A stretch of DNA of 64,000 bases, from the NCBI RefSeq assembly GCF_007489275.1, contig NZ_VLNR01000003.1, forward strand, positions 124,001-188,000. Direction: 5' to 3'. The first letter of the stretch is position 1. Each line of letters begins with the position of its first letter. Positions 18,076-27,515 of this stretch are shown here, piece after piece. The translations under genes were made by a program, and so were the position numbers. Source of the DNA: Aquimarina algiphila (GTDB lineage: Bacteria; Bacteroidota; Bacteroidia; Flavobacteriales; Flavobacteriaceae). The notes below the pieces were generated by a model. It was not told the origin of the DNA, made no database searches, and was given only the letters and a program-made list of their open reading frames with translations.

Positions 18076-18217
18076 TTGTGTTATTTTAATTAAATAAAAA
18101 GTAGGGTATTTCTGGACCTGTTTGTTGTAGGTATAGAATAGTTTGAAAAATAAAAACTTACTTTTAAGAATATTAAAAAGTTTGGAATATTAAAATAGAA
18201 CATTCTATAAAAAATAT

Positions 18218-19525
18218 ATGTTACTAATTCACGTACAGAAAATTACTCCTAGAGTATCCTATACTTTTAAACAAATTTGCAAGCGAATTTTGGGACTTAA
18301 TGTTGATTTGACTTCCAAAATAGAAACTTTTATAGCGCATGAAGGTCCTAAACTGTCGTATGGAAAACAGCCTTTAGGTAAGGAATTGTATTTTCAAAGT
18401 GCAGATTTACTCTTTGAACATGGGTTAAACGATCTTGATATACAGGTTTTTGATTGGGAAGAAACGAAATGTTTTTTTGAAGTAAAACATAAAGACTCGG
18501 CTTTACCATTTGATATTTTTGCTGCTACTTTTTATTTGCTAACTCGATATGAAGAATATCTGCCTCATGTAAAGGATGCTATGGGACGTTTTCCAGCAAC
18601 AGAGAGCATTGCATATACTCATGATTTCTTACACGATCCTGTTGTAGATATTTGGTCTTATAAATTTAAAGAAGTACTTCTTGAAAAATATCCCGATATT
18701 ATGTTTCAAGAAAAGAAATTTACAATTATACCAGTCATTTCTGTACATCAAACGTTTGTATATAAAAACAAGGGTATTCTGCGATCTGTAGGTGGAGGTT
18801 TAAGGGATTTATGGAAATTAAGACTTGACAAGTTAGGGGATAGAATAAAAGTGCTGATTGGCCTTAAAAAGGATCCTTATAATACATTTGATTTTATAAT
18901 AAAGCTTCAGAAAAACAAAAGGAGAAAAGCTAAAGTATTATTTGGATTAGGAGATTATTCTAATTACGAAAAAAATGTTGGCTACAATAGGCCACAACAT
19001 CAAACCGTTATTAAACATATAGCTGATTATATGGATGTAGGTCTTAAAGCATCTTATGAGGCTGTTTGTGATTTATTGGTTTTAAAAAAGGAAAAATTAC
19101 GTATAGAAACGATTTTAAACAGGAGATTACGGTATACAATGTGTTCTTTTTTTAAAATAAAATTACCAGAAGCATATCGTAATTTTATTGAATTAGAAGT
19201 CGGTGAGGATTATTCAATGGGGTATTCTAAGTATGCAGGATTTCGTGCAGGAACATGTTCTCCATTTATGTTTTATGATTTAGATTATGAAGTACAAACT
19301 CCTTTAATAATAAACTCCTTTTGCTATGTGAATTTAGGGACTAAAAATGATATCAGTGATTCGTTATCTGCTAAAAAAGAAATTATAGATTATATAGAAA
19401 AAGTTAAAAAGGTGAATGGAGTTTTTATTCCGATTTTTAGTAATGTATCTCTTAGTGACCTTGAGCAACAACCTTTTTGGAAATCAATTTTAGAATTTAT
19501 TTGGAATATAGAGGATGAAAAATAA
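18218..19525 (+). CDS. DUF7033 / polysaccharide deacetylase-like protein, catalytic residues apparently lost
   Basis: A 435-residue cytoplasmic-looking protein common in Flavobacteriia: an N-terminal DUF7033 region (residues about 1-150), then a NodB-like part. From memory of the family, relatives carry PTxDxD near the strand start, GxHPSY and RxHxL. Here these read PVISVHQ (172-178; both Asp replaced by S175 and H177), GLKASY (275-280; HP replaced by KA) and RYTMCSF (305-311; no His). The downstream block DYSMGYSKYAGFRAGTCSPF (331-350) is intact. So it looks like an inactive relative that keeps the fold. It overlaps the next gene by 11 bases, implying coupled expression. Confidence 0.72.
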   Translation: MLLIHVQKITPRVSYTFKQICKRILGLNVDLTSKIETFIAHEGPKLSYGKQPLGKELYFQSADLLFEHGLNDLDIQVFDWEETKCFFEVKHKDSALPFDIFAATFYLLTRYEEYLPHVKDAMGRFPATESIAYTHDFLHDPVVDIWSYKFKEVLLEKYPDIMFQEKKFTIIPVISVHQTFVYKNKGILRSVGGGLRDLWKLRLDKLGDRIKVLIGLKKDPYNTFDFIIKLQKNKRRKAKVLFGLGDYSNYEKNVGYNRPQHQTVIKHIADYMDVGLKASYEAVCDLLVLKKEKLRIETILNRRLRYTMCSFFKIKLPEAYRNFIELEVGEDYSMGYSKYAGFRAGTCSPFMFYDLDYEVQTPLIINSFCYVNLGTKNDISDSLSAKKEIIDYIEKVKKVNGVFIPIFSNVSLSDLEQQPFWKSILEFIWNIEDEK

Positions 19526-20201
19526 AATAGAACATATCTTTTTTGATCTGGATCATACGCTTTGGGACTTTGATAGGAATTCGTTATTAGCGTTTAAACT
19601 GATTTTTGAGAAGTTTGATATTGATATTGATATCAATATTTTTTTAAAGACGTATCAGCCAATAAATATGAAATATTGGAAATTGTATAGGGAAGAAAGA
19701 GTAAATAAAGAGGAGTTACGCAGAGCAAGACTTATAGAAGCTTTTATGTGCTTTGAGAAGAATTTTTCTATAGGAGTAATTGATGATATATCTGAAGATT
19801 ATATAAATTTCTTACCACTTCATAATTATTTGATTGATGGTACTCAAGATTTATTAGAATATTTAAACCCAAAATATGAATTACATATTATCACCAATGG
19901 GTTTGAAGAGGTGCAAAACCAGAAGTTGTTAAATTCGGGTATACGTCATTATTTTAATACAATTACTAATAGTGAGGAAACAGGAGTAAAAAAACCAAAT
20001 CCATTTATTTTTGAACAAGCAATACAGAAATCTGGTGCAAAATTTGATAACAGTATTATGATAGGGGATAATTATGAAGCTGATATTAAAGGAGCTGAAG
20101 CAGTGGGTCTAGATACCATCTGTTTTAATTATCACAAAGAAGAGTTGCCTTTTCAGAATATTCAAGTTTCTGAATTGAAAGAAATTAAAAACTATCTTTA
20201 G
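19515..20201 (+). CDS. HAD hydrolase, YjjG-type noncanonical pyrimidine nucleotidase
   Basis: A 228-residue HAD phosphatase. Motif I is FFDLDHTLWDF (residues 9-19) with the nucleophile D11 and acid D13; motif II is IITNG, motif III the KKPNP region, and motif IV GDNYEADIKGA. The 'HTLWDFDRNS' pattern and length match YjjG, which dephosphorylates noncanonical pyrimidine nucleotides such as 5-halogenated UMP and dUMP; this housecleaning role is inferred from family membership. Its start lies inside the end of the previous gene. Confidence 0.85.
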   Translation: MKNKIEHIFFDLDHTLWDFDRNSLLAFKLIFEKFDIDIDINIFLKTYQPINMKYWKLYREERVNKEELRRARLIEAFMCFEKNFSIGVIDDISEDYINFLPLHNYLIDGTQDLLEYLNPKYELHIITNGFEEVQNQKLLNSGIRHYFNTITNSEETGVKKPNPFIFEQAIQKSGAKFDNSIMIGDNYEADIKGAEAVGLDTICFNYHKEELPFQNIQVSELKEIKNYL

Positions 20202-20252
20202 TGTAAGTATTTGTATTTTAACTAATTATAAAAAAAAAGAACACGCCCCAGA

Positions 20253-20828
20253 ATGAAGACTAAAAAAAACTATGTATTGCTATACATTATATGCTTGATT
20301 GCTTGCATGACTTCTTGTGTAAAAGATGTGGATTTTGATCAAGCAGAGGATGTGGTGTTGACTCCAGTTTTTGAAGTAGATTTTGTGTATTCTAGATTTG
20401 ACACCGATCGATTTATAGATCCAGGTATTGATCCAAGTATTATAGTGCCCGAAGTTATTGTTAGGGATACATTAAATTATGATCTTCTAAGCACTGATTT
20501 TATAGTTGATAATCTGGAACGGGTAGAATTAACTTTCGAATTCAGGAATACTATTGAGAGGGATTTTGAATTTACTCTTGGGTTTCTGGATGATAATAAC
20601 GTCTTAATAGGACCTTCTTATACCATTACAGCCAATGCCGGTAACGGCGAAGGTACAACACCAATTGTAACTACACAGATAATTACGTTAGATAATGCTA
20701 CGATTAATATATTGGCAACTACGGCAAAACTAATTTCTGCAATACGTGTTCAGAATTTAAATAGCTCTTTGCGTGGAATTCTCGAATTGAGGTCTAAGGG
20801 TACTTATTTCTTTAATTACGACTTATGA
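20253..20828 (+). CDS. Lipoprotein, unknown function (envelope set, gene 1 of 3)
   Basis: A 191-residue protein with a lipoprotein signal and lipobox MTSC (Cys22). The mature part is acidic and beta-rich by pattern, with no domain I recognise. It overlaps the DUF5723 gene by 4 bases (ATGA-type), which overlaps the next by a few bases, so the three form a translationally coupled set. A lipoprotein, a barrel-like protein and a secreted protein in one operon suggests an outer-membrane assembly; its task is unknown. Confidence 0.75.
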   Translation: MKTKKNYVLLYIICLIACMTSCVKDVDFDQAEDVVLTPVFEVDFVYSRFDTDRFIDPGIDPSIIVPEVIVRDTLNYDLLSTDFIVDNLERVELTFEFRNTIERDFEFTLGFLDDNNVLIGPSYTITANAGNGEGTTPIVTTQIITLDNATINILATTAKLISAIRVQNLNSSLRGILELRSKGTYFFNYDL

Positions 20829-22210
20829 GAGCTATCCTATTATTTGCTATAAGCTTGTTAAGTCTTTTTGGGTATTCTCAAAATAAAGAGACTTTATATG
20901 ATTTTACAGATCTTCCTCAATCCTTGTTGCTTAACCCAGGAGCAGATGTGAGGTTTAATTATCATCTTGGAGTACCTTTTTTATCTCAAATTCATGTCAA
21001 TGCTGGGCTAAAAGGGGCTTCGCTTTATGACGTTTTTGCAGATGATGGTAGGGATATTAATGATAAAATAGAAACTACACTTAATACATTGACAAGTAAA
21101 GACTATCTAACTGCTACGCAACAATTAGAAATTGTAAGTTTTGGTTGGAAGAGTAAAAAAAATGAGAAAATCTATTTTTCTGGAGGGATTTATCAAGAAT
21201 TAGATGTTATCGGTTATTTTCCCAAAGATTTTGCTGTTTTGGCTTACCAAGGTAATCAGGATTTCCTTAATCAGTCATTTCGTTTTTCTACTATAAGTGG
21301 TTCTGCAGAGCTACTTGCTGTATATCATTTTGGATATACTAAAAAAGTCAATAAAAGCATGACTTTTGGGGCAAGAGCAAAACTTTATTCTAGTATATTT
21401 CATGCTAGAAGTGCCAAAAACAAAGGAACTTTTACAACGTTAGAAACGCCGCAAGGAAGTAATATCTACCAGCATGTAATAAGTAATGCAGATGTCACAC
21501 TTAGAACATCTGGGTATAGAGGTCTTAAGGATTTGGAAGGGAAAGAAATTGCAAATAAGTTGATTGGCAGAGCTCTTTTGGGAGGAAATTTAGGGCTTGG
21601 TATTGATTTAGGATTTACTCATAAAATAAATGAACAACTTGCAATTACAGGTAGTGTGAACGATTTAGGAGTCATTGTATATAATAAGGATGTAGAAACC
21701 TATCGCGCACGGGGTAATTATGTGTTTGAAGGTTTTGAAACTCCAATTCAATTCTCTGGTCAAAATCCTGAAAACTTTTTGGATGAACTAGAAGAAGCTA
21801 TTCCTTTGGATACATTAAGTACAACGTATGTGACGATGCGACCACTAAAATTTAATGGATCAGTTAAATATTCTTTTAATAAATATGATGATGGAACATG
21901 TAATTGTTATCTCGAAGGAGAGCAACCTCCTTATCTGGATGCTTTTGGAATACAGTTGTTTAGTCAGTTTAGACCCAAGAGACCGCAATACGCAGCTTCA
22001 TTGTTTTATTACAAGCGTTTCTTTAGTTTCTTAAGAACAAAACTAACATACACGATTGATGATTATTCATATAATAACATAGGATTTCTATTATCTACCC
22101 ATATTGATAAAATTAATTTTTATATTTCGGCTAATAATTTACTAGAATATACTAATCTTGCAAAAGCAAGAGGTGCTTCTTTGCAACTGGGGTTTAATAT
22201 TATAATGTGA
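20825..22210 (+). CDS. DUF5723 family outer-membrane protein (envelope set, gene 2 of 3)
   Basis: A 461-residue protein with a Sec signal (LLFAISLLSLFGYSQN, cleavage near residue 18). DLPQSLLLNPGADVRF followed by HLGVPFLSQIHV is the opening of DUF5723, a Bacteroidota family predicted to be an outer-membrane beta barrel related to PorV/FadL-like proteins. The rest alternates hydrophobic and polar residues in strand-like blocks and ends in ASLQLGFNIIM, with a hydrophobic last strand. A substrate or role is not known. Confidence 0.8.
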   Translation: MRAILLFAISLLSLFGYSQNKETLYDFTDLPQSLLLNPGADVRFNYHLGVPFLSQIHVNAGLKGASLYDVFADDGRDINDKIETTLNTLTSKDYLTATQQLEIVSFGWKSKKNEKIYFSGGIYQELDVIGYFPKDFAVLAYQGNQDFLNQSFRFSTISGSAELLAVYHFGYTKKVNKSMTFGARAKLYSSIFHARSAKNKGTFTTLETPQGSNIYQHVISNADVTLRTSGYRGLKDLEGKEIANKLIGRALLGGNLGLGIDLGFTHKINEQLAITGSVNDLGVIVYNKDVETYRARGNYVFEGFETPIQFSGQNPENFLDELEEAIPLDTLSTTYVTMRPLKFNGSVKYSFNKYDDGTCNCYLEGEQPPYLDAFGIQLFSQFRPKRPQYAASLFYYKRFFSFLRTKLTYTIDDYSYNNIGFLLSTHIDKINFYISANNLLEYTNLAKARGASLQLGFNIIM

Positions 22211-22215
22211 TACAT

Positions 22216-23010
22216 ATGTTACGTACTTTGTTTTTAGGGCTTGTTTTAATTTTTACGCTCAGCAGTAATGCTCAAAAAAATATTAATGATTATAAGTATA
22301 TAATTGTTCCTGAAAGTTATGGTTTTCTAAAGGGTAATGATACATATCAACTTAATTCGCTCACGAAGTTTTTATTTAATAAATATGGGTTTAAAGCCTT
22401 TTTACAGAGTGATAATTTGCCTGATGAACTTAGAAGGAATGGTTGTTCTTCATTAAGAGCTGATGTTAAAAAGAGAAACGGTGTTTTTGTTACAAGGCTT
22501 ACTATTGAATTAACAGATTGTAGTGGTAAGGTGGTGTTTTCATCTTCAGAAGGAAGCACTAGGGAGAAAGATTTTAAAAAAGCGTATCAATTAGCCTTAA
22601 GAGATGCATTTAAAGATGTAGAGGCTCTAAATTATACGTATAGTGGTTATAAAGAAGAAATTGTAGCCCAAAATGAAAATGCACCTACGAAAGAAGAAGT
22701 AGTAAAGAAAGAAGAGCCTAGGGTAGAGGAAGTAATAGCTAGTGCTCCTGTTTCAAAGGAAGAAATTACTTATTTATTTAATGATACCGGTTTTGTTTTT
22801 AAGAAGCAAGAATATGGATTTGAATTATTCCAAAAAGATGAGAAAGTTGCTATAGGGAAACTTTTTAAATCCACAAATGGAAAGACGTATATCGTGAAAG
22901 CGGGAGATTTAAGCGGAAATGGATATTTTGATGCATATGGTAATTTCATTTTGGAACGCATCAACCCCGTTACGAATAAATTGATCACTGATACCTTTGC
23001 AAGACAATAA
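22216..23010 (+). CDS. Secreted protein, unknown function (envelope set, gene 3 of 3)
   Basis: The frame is open from a GTG at 22207, but the ATG at 22216 opens directly into a Sec signal (MLRTLFLGLVLIFTLSSNAQ), so I start there: 264 residues. After cleavage the first part (to about residue 150) mixes charged and beta-like segments. A Lys/Glu/Val linker follows (about 150-180), then a second small domain ending in NPVTNKLITDTFARQ. I do not recognise either domain. It starts 5 bases after the stop of the DUF5723 gene and is the last gene before the convergent rarA. Confidence 0.72.
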   Translation: MLRTLFLGLVLIFTLSSNAQKNINDYKYIIVPESYGFLKGNDTYQLNSLTKFLFNKYGFKAFLQSDNLPDELRRNGCSSLRADVKKRNGVFVTRLTIELTDCSGKVVFSSSEGSTREKDFKKAYQLALRDAFKDVEALNYTYSGYKEEIVAQNENAPTKEEVVKKEEPRVEEVIASAPVSKEEITYLFNDTGFVFKKQEYGFELFQKDEKVAIGKLFKSTNGKTYIVKAGDLSGNGYFDAYGNFILERINPVTNKLITDTFARQ

Positions 23011-23058
23011 TCTATTTATGATCAAGAGGTAGTTTTGATGTATTTTATGGTTCAATAA

Positions 23059-24342
23059 CTAGTATTTATACTTATCTCCCCATCTTGTTTTTAGAAATGT
23101 TCTAAAACCATTTTCTCGCTGATTATCTCCTGGATTATATAATTTGGTATTCGTAATTTCTTTTGGTAAAAATTCTTGTTTAACAAAGTTATTCTCATGC
23201 TCGTGTGCATATTTGTAATCTTCTCCATAACCTAATTCTTTCATGAGCTTAGTAGGAGCGTTTCGTATGTGTAAAGGAACAGAAAGATCTCCTGTTTGTT
23301 TTACTAATTGCTGCGCTTTATTAATGGCCATATAAGAAGCATTGCTTTTTGGAGAGGATGCTAAATACACAGCGCATTGACTTAGTATTATTCGGGCTTC
23401 TGGGTATCCAATAGTGTTCACTGCCTGAAAGGTATTGTTTGCCATGATTAAAGCTGTAGGATTAGCATTTCCAATATCTTCAGAGGCTAATATAATCATC
23501 CTTCTAGCGATAAATTTAAGGTCTTCTCCTCCTTCAATCATTCGCGCAAGCCAATAAACAGAAGCATTAGGGTCACTACCGCGAACAGATTTGATAAATG
23601 CTGAAATAATATCATAATGCTGTTCTCCAGTCTTGTCATATCTAACTGTGTTTTGCTGAACTAGTTTTGATACAAGATCATTCGTAATTGTAATTTTATC
23701 TTGATCCTGACTTGAGATTATCAACTCGAAGATGTTAAGTAGTTTACGTGCATCGCCGCCACTTAGCCTAAGTAAGGAATCCGTTTCTTTAAGGTTGATG
23801 TTTTTAGGTTTAAGAAACTCATCCTCGCGCATTGCCCTTTTTAACAAAGCTTCTAATTCTTCTCTCCCAAATGGATTAAGAGTGTATACCTGACAGCGTG
23901 ATAGGAGTGCAGGTATTACCTCAAAACTTGGGTTTTCTGTTGTAGCACCTATAAGAGTAATCCACCCTTTTTCTACTGCTCCTAATAAAGAATCTTGTTG
24001 AGATTTGCTAAAACGGTGAATCTCATCAATAAATAAAATAGGGTTTTTGGCAGTAAATAACCCTCCGCTGTTTTTTGCTTTGTCAATGACTTCTCTTACT
24101 TCTTTTACACCGCTATTTATTGCACTTAGTGTGTAGAAAGGCCTTCCTGATTCATTTGCAATGATATTAGCCAAAGTTGTTTTCCCTACTCCAGGAGGGC
24201 CCCAGAGTATAAGGGAAGGAATGAGTCCTTTTTTGATCTGTTGAGTCAACGACCCATCATTGCCAATTAGATGTTCCTGACTAAGGTATTCTTCTAATGA
24301 TTTGGGACGTATACGTTCTGCCAAAGGTTTGTTTATATCCAT
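23059..24342 (-). CDS. rarA: Replication-associated recombination protein A (RarA/MgsA)
   Basis: An AAA+ clamp-loader-like ATPase that acts at stalled forks. The 427 residues have Walker [10 protein letters not shown] (48-56), Walker [11 protein letters not shown], sensor [11 protein letters not shown] and the arginine-finger block ALLSRC. The C-terminal tetramerisation part is present, with [26 protein letters not shown] and the family end [17 protein letters not shown]. Length is normal. It is a single gene, convergent with the envelope set. Confidence 0.95.
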   Translation of the reverse strand: MDINKPLAERIRPKSLEEYLSQEHLIGNDGSLTQQIKKGLIPSLILWGPPGVGKTTLANIIANESGRPFYTLSAINSGVKEVREVIDKAKNSGGLFTAKNPILFIDEIHRFSKSQQDSLLGAVEKGWITLIGATTENPSFEVIPALLSRCQVYTLNPFGREELEALLKRAMREDEFLKPKNINLKETDSLLRLSGGDARKLLNIFELIISSQDQDKITITNDLVSKLVQQNTVRYDKTGEQHYDIISAFIKSVRGSDPNASVYWLARMIEGGEDLKFIARRMIILASEDIGNANPTALIMANNTFQAVNTIGYPEARIILSQCAVYLASSPKSNASYMAINKAQQLVKQTGDLSVPLHIRNAPTKLMKELGYGEDYKYAHEHENNFVKQEFLPKEITNTKLYNPGDNQRENGFRTFLKTRWGDKYKY

Positions 24343-24499
24343 ACGTACAAAGTTACGAAGCTTCCATCAATCTAAATAGAAAATAAATCAACAGACAAAT
24401 GAGTTAATATGTTTAAGGATGTAAGACTAAAGTTTAAAAATACTGCCATTTTAACCGAACTTGATGTTTTGGAATTTTTTTTGATATATTATAGATGTT

Positions 24500-25261
24500 A
24501 TGAATGAAGAAAGTGATCATTTTAGATTTAATACCGGGGTGATAGGGTATCCTTTATTATTCGTATTGCTAATCTGGATTGTGTTTTGGATTGAAGTTAG
24601 ATCAGGGATTAATTTTAATGATTTTGGAGTTTATCCAAGAACGGTTGTTGGGTTGCGAGGTATTATATTCTCTCCTTTTATTCATTCAGATCTTACTCAT
24701 TTATGGCATAATACATTGCCGTTAATGATATTGTCAGCAGCATTGTTCTTTTTTTATCAAAATAACGCCTGGAAAGTATTGTTTGTAGGAGTGTTCCTAA
24801 CGGGCTTTCTTACATGGTTATTGGGCAGGCCAGCAAATCATATTGGAGCAAGCGGAGTAATTTATATGCTTTTTGGGTTTTTATTCTTTAAGGGAATTAT
24901 TGCAAAGCATTTTAGATTAATAGCTTTGTCCTTTATTGTTGTTTTTATTTATGGTAGTATGGTAATGTATGTGTTGCCAATTGATCCCAAAATTTCATGG
25001 GAAGGCCATTTATCTGGTATTATATCTGGTGCTATATTAGGTTTTTTTGTAAAAAGAGGGGTAGTGAAAAAACAATTGTATACTTGGGAATCTGAAGATT
25101 ATAATCCTGAGGAAGATGAATTTCTAAGGCATTTTGATGAGCATGGTAATTTTATAGAAAATATAGAACAAGAAGATGCAGAAGAAAGTGTGGAAATAAT
25201 TTATGAGTACAAAACCAGAACCGAAGGAGATAATAAACCACCAACGCCAGACGTAGAATGA
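24500..25261 (+). CDS. Rhomboid family intramembrane serine protease
   Basis: A 253-residue membrane protein with about six helices. The catalytic serine is in HIGASG (S118) and the histidine in WEGHLSG (H170), giving the rhomboid Ser-His dyad. The HLWHN block (67-71) matches the HxxxN-type helix 2 motif. An acidic tail of about 60 residues (from about 190) lies in the cytoplasm. It cuts membrane proteins within the bilayer; substrates are unknown. It is convergent with rlmB, 11 bases apart. Confidence 0.9.
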   Translation: MNEESDHFRFNTGVIGYPLLFVLLIWIVFWIEVRSGINFNDFGVYPRTVVGLRGIIFSPFIHSDLTHLWHNTLPLMILSAALFFFYQNNAWKVLFVGVFLTGFLTWLLGRPANHIGASGVIYMLFGFLFFKGIIAKHFRLIALSFIVVFIYGSMVMYVLPIDPKISWEGHLSGIISGAILGFFVKRGVVKKQLYTWESEDYNPEEDEFLRHFDEHGNFIENIEQEDAEESVEIIYEYKTRTEGDNKPPTPDVE

Positions 25262-25272
25262 TGGACTAGTTG

Positions 25273-26007
25273 TTATAAGCGCTGTCTAATGGCTTCGTAC
25301 AGAATTACACCGCAAGCAACAGAAACGTTTAAAGATGCAATGTCACCATACATTGGTAATTTTGCACTTTGGTCCACTAATTTTAATACTGAAGGAGATA
25401 TGCCTTTTCCTTCACTTCCCATAATAATTGCAGAAGGAATAGTTAAATTTGTGTCATAAATAGTAGACTCTGCTTTTTCTGTAGCAGCCACTACTTGTAT
25501 GCCAGATCCTTGTAAATAAAACATAGCATCTTTGATATGATCTACTTTACAAATTGGGATTTTAAAAACGGCACCAGCAGAAGTTTTAATGGTGTCTGCA
25601 TTCACAGGAGCTCCCCCTTTTTTCTGTATGATGATACCATCGACTCCTGTGCATTCTGCTGTTCTAATAATAGCACCAAAATTACGAACATCAGAGAGTT
25701 GATCCAGAATTAAAAACAAAGGTGTTTTTCCTGATTCTATTACATTCATTACAAGGTTTTCAAGATCATAAAAATCAATAGGGGAGATGTAAGCTACAAC
25801 ACCTTGGTGATTGTTTCTTGTCAGCCTGTTTAATTTTTCTACAGGAACATAGGTAAAAGTGATGTTATTTTTTTTTACCAAACTCATGAGTTCTCTAGAT
25901 AGTTCGCCCTGCAACCCTTTTTGAATAAATAGTTTGTCAATGCTTTTATTGGCAGTTATTGCTTCTATAATGGCTCTAGTGCCAAAAATAAGAGATTCAT
26001 CTTTCAT
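25273..26007 (-). CDS. rlmB: 23S rRNA (guanosine(2251)-2'-O)-methyltransferase RlmB
   Basis: A SpoU/TrmH-family methyltransferase acting on G2251 in the 23S peptidyl-transferase loop. The frame opens from a TTG three codons upstream, but the ATG at 26007 begins the normal N-terminus MKDESLIFGTRAIIEAI, giving 244 residues. The N-terminal L30e-like substrate domain is followed by the knot motifs NFGAIIRTAE, GSEGKGIS and LNVSVACGVILYE. These are intact, so it should be active. Confidence 0.93.
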   Translation of the reverse strand: MKDESLIFGTRAIIEAITANKSIDKLFIQKGLQGELSRELMSLVKKNNITFTYVPVEKLNRLTRNNHQGVVAYISPIDFYDLENLVMNVIESGKTPLFLILDQLSDVRNFGAIIRTAECTGVDGIIIQKKGGAPVNADTIKTSAGAVFKIPICKVDHIKDAMFYLQGSGIQVVAATEKAESTIYDTNLTIPSAIIMGSEGKGISPSVLKLVDQSAKLPMYGDIASLNVSVACGVILYEAIRQRL

Positions 26008-26058
26008 ATGGATCAAAGATATATATAATAGAAATTAGTTTTGAATATTATATATAAA

Positions 26059-26088
26059 AAAAGAGGTTATCCACAGATAACCTCTTTT
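26059..26088 (-). terminator. Terminator of the first SusC/SusD operon
   Basis: A perfect 13-bp stem (AAAAGAGGTTATC with its complement) and a 4-base loop, with a T-tract on the minus strand. It lies 25 bases beyond the SusD stop. Confidence 0.88.
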
Positions 26089-26112
26089 AAATTTTTAATA
26101 GTCTGACTTTTA

Positions 26113-27504
26113 TTAGTCAAAAGCCCAAGTTGCACCATCTAATAAATGACTTCCTTGTCTAGAAATAGCTTCCTGATAAGGACCAGGGTTAGATACCCTT
26201 TCAGAAATTGGATACAACCAACGTCTTGGGATTACACCTGACGGGTTAAATCCATTTGATCCATTTGCATTTGGTGTCAAAGCAGGATATCCTGTTCTTT
26301 TATAGTCATTCCAAACTTCAATAGGTGTGTTGCCATATAAAGCTTTATATTTTTCAGCAATAATAGCTTCGATATCAGCTTCAAGAGTTCCTCCTAATGC
26401 TAAACCAGCAGTATATGTCGTAATATCTCCAGCGGCAACACCGATGAATTCCATATTAGCAGTCACAGCAGCAACTAAGGCTGCAGTACCATCTCCACCA
26501 GTTCTTTCTAAAGCTTCTGCTTCAATAAATTTCTGCTCGGCATAAGTCATTAATAAACCTGGAGCATCAAATCTTGACCAGAATAAATCTGTACCACCAT
26601 CTACATAGAATAATGGATTTGCACCAGAATTATCTATGTATATTGGTTTTCTTGGATCACCAGTCATCAATGCATCAAATTGTGGATCAATGATCATAGT
26701 ATTTGGTCTTCCTTGTCCAAAAAGTCCTAAAGCATTACCACCATTTTGAGTATTCTCAAAGTTAAATTGAGCTTGATCAGCATTGCTATCCATCGCATTT
26801 GCAATCGCAGTAAGTGCGCTATTTGCTGCATTTGGATCTCTTTTTGTTAATTGGATATAGTAACGAGCTTTTAAAGCGTTTGCCACTTTTATCCAACCAG
26901 CATTACTAAGAGTCACTAAACTTCCTTGAATTGAACCAAGATCATCAGTAGCTAATAAATCTGCTTCTGCCTCATTTAATAATCTGAATATTTCAGCATA
27001 TATAGACTCTTGAGTATCATATGCAGGGTTTAGGTTTTCTTCTCCAACAAAAGCTTCAGAGAAAGGCACATCACCCCAAGAGTTTGTAGTCATACCTAAG
27101 TTAGCCGCAAGATATATTTTTGCAACACCTCTACTATTTACTCCTTCAGTATCAGTACTTCTATTAATGATGTCAACACAATCTCTCATAGAACCTGTAT
27201 AGATACCAGTATCCCAAAAGTTATCAGTATCAGTTTCACCAATTACATAACTGGTATAAGCTACCTGTTGTGCATCAAAACCTATCCATTGTTGCATTAC
27301 AATTCCTGATAGACGACCTAGTCCTGCTGTAATATTTCTATGTGATTGCGTTTGCATAATTGGCATAACCGCATTTATAGGAATAATATCACCACCTGGA
27401 CGGGTAGGGTCTTCGTTTGTAGTACCATATTCACATGATGTAAGCGTTAAAGCTAATGCCATCATGAAAATAAAAACCTTATTGATTTTATATATTCTTT
27501 TCAT
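26113..27504 (-). CDS. SusD/RagB-family nutrient-binding outer membrane lipoprotein
   Basis: A 463-residue lipoprotein with signal and lipobox TLTSC (Cys24). It matches the shorter SusD-like type: PINAVMPIMQTQSHRNITAGLGRL near the start, YIQLTKRDP in the TPR-like part, NTPIEVWNDYKRTGYPALTPN and the final PRRWLYPISERVSNPGPYQ block. It sits on the cell surface and caps the SusC channel, binding the nutrient. The partner SusC is 11 bases upstream in the same transcript. The ligand is unknown, as no enzyme genes adjoin. Confidence 0.93.
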   Translation of the reverse strand: MKRIYKINKVFIFMMALALTLTSCEYGTTNEDPTRPGGDIIPINAVMPIMQTQSHRNITAGLGRLSGIVMQQWIGFDAQQVAYTSYVIGETDTDNFWDTGIYTGSMRDCVDIINRSTDTEGVNSRGVAKIYLAANLGMTTNSWGDVPFSEAFVGEENLNPAYDTQESIYAEIFRLLNEAEADLLATDDLGSIQGSLVTLSNAGWIKVANALKARYYIQLTKRDPNAANSALTAIANAMDSNADQAQFNFENTQNGGNALGLFGQGRPNTMIIDPQFDALMTGDPRKPIYIDNSGANPLFYVDGGTDLFWSRFDAPGLLMTYAEQKFIEAEALERTGGDGTAALVAAVTANMEFIGVAAGDITTYTAGLALGGTLEADIEAIIAEKYKALYGNTPIEVWNDYKRTGYPALTPNANGSNGFNPSGVIPRRWLYPISERVSNPGPYQEAISRQGSHLLDGATWAFD

Positions 27505-27515
27505 TTTTACTTTTT

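Noticed and set aside
25273..26016. TTG start of rlmB
   Set aside because: The ATG at 26007 matches the family N-terminus, so the upstream TTG is not needed.
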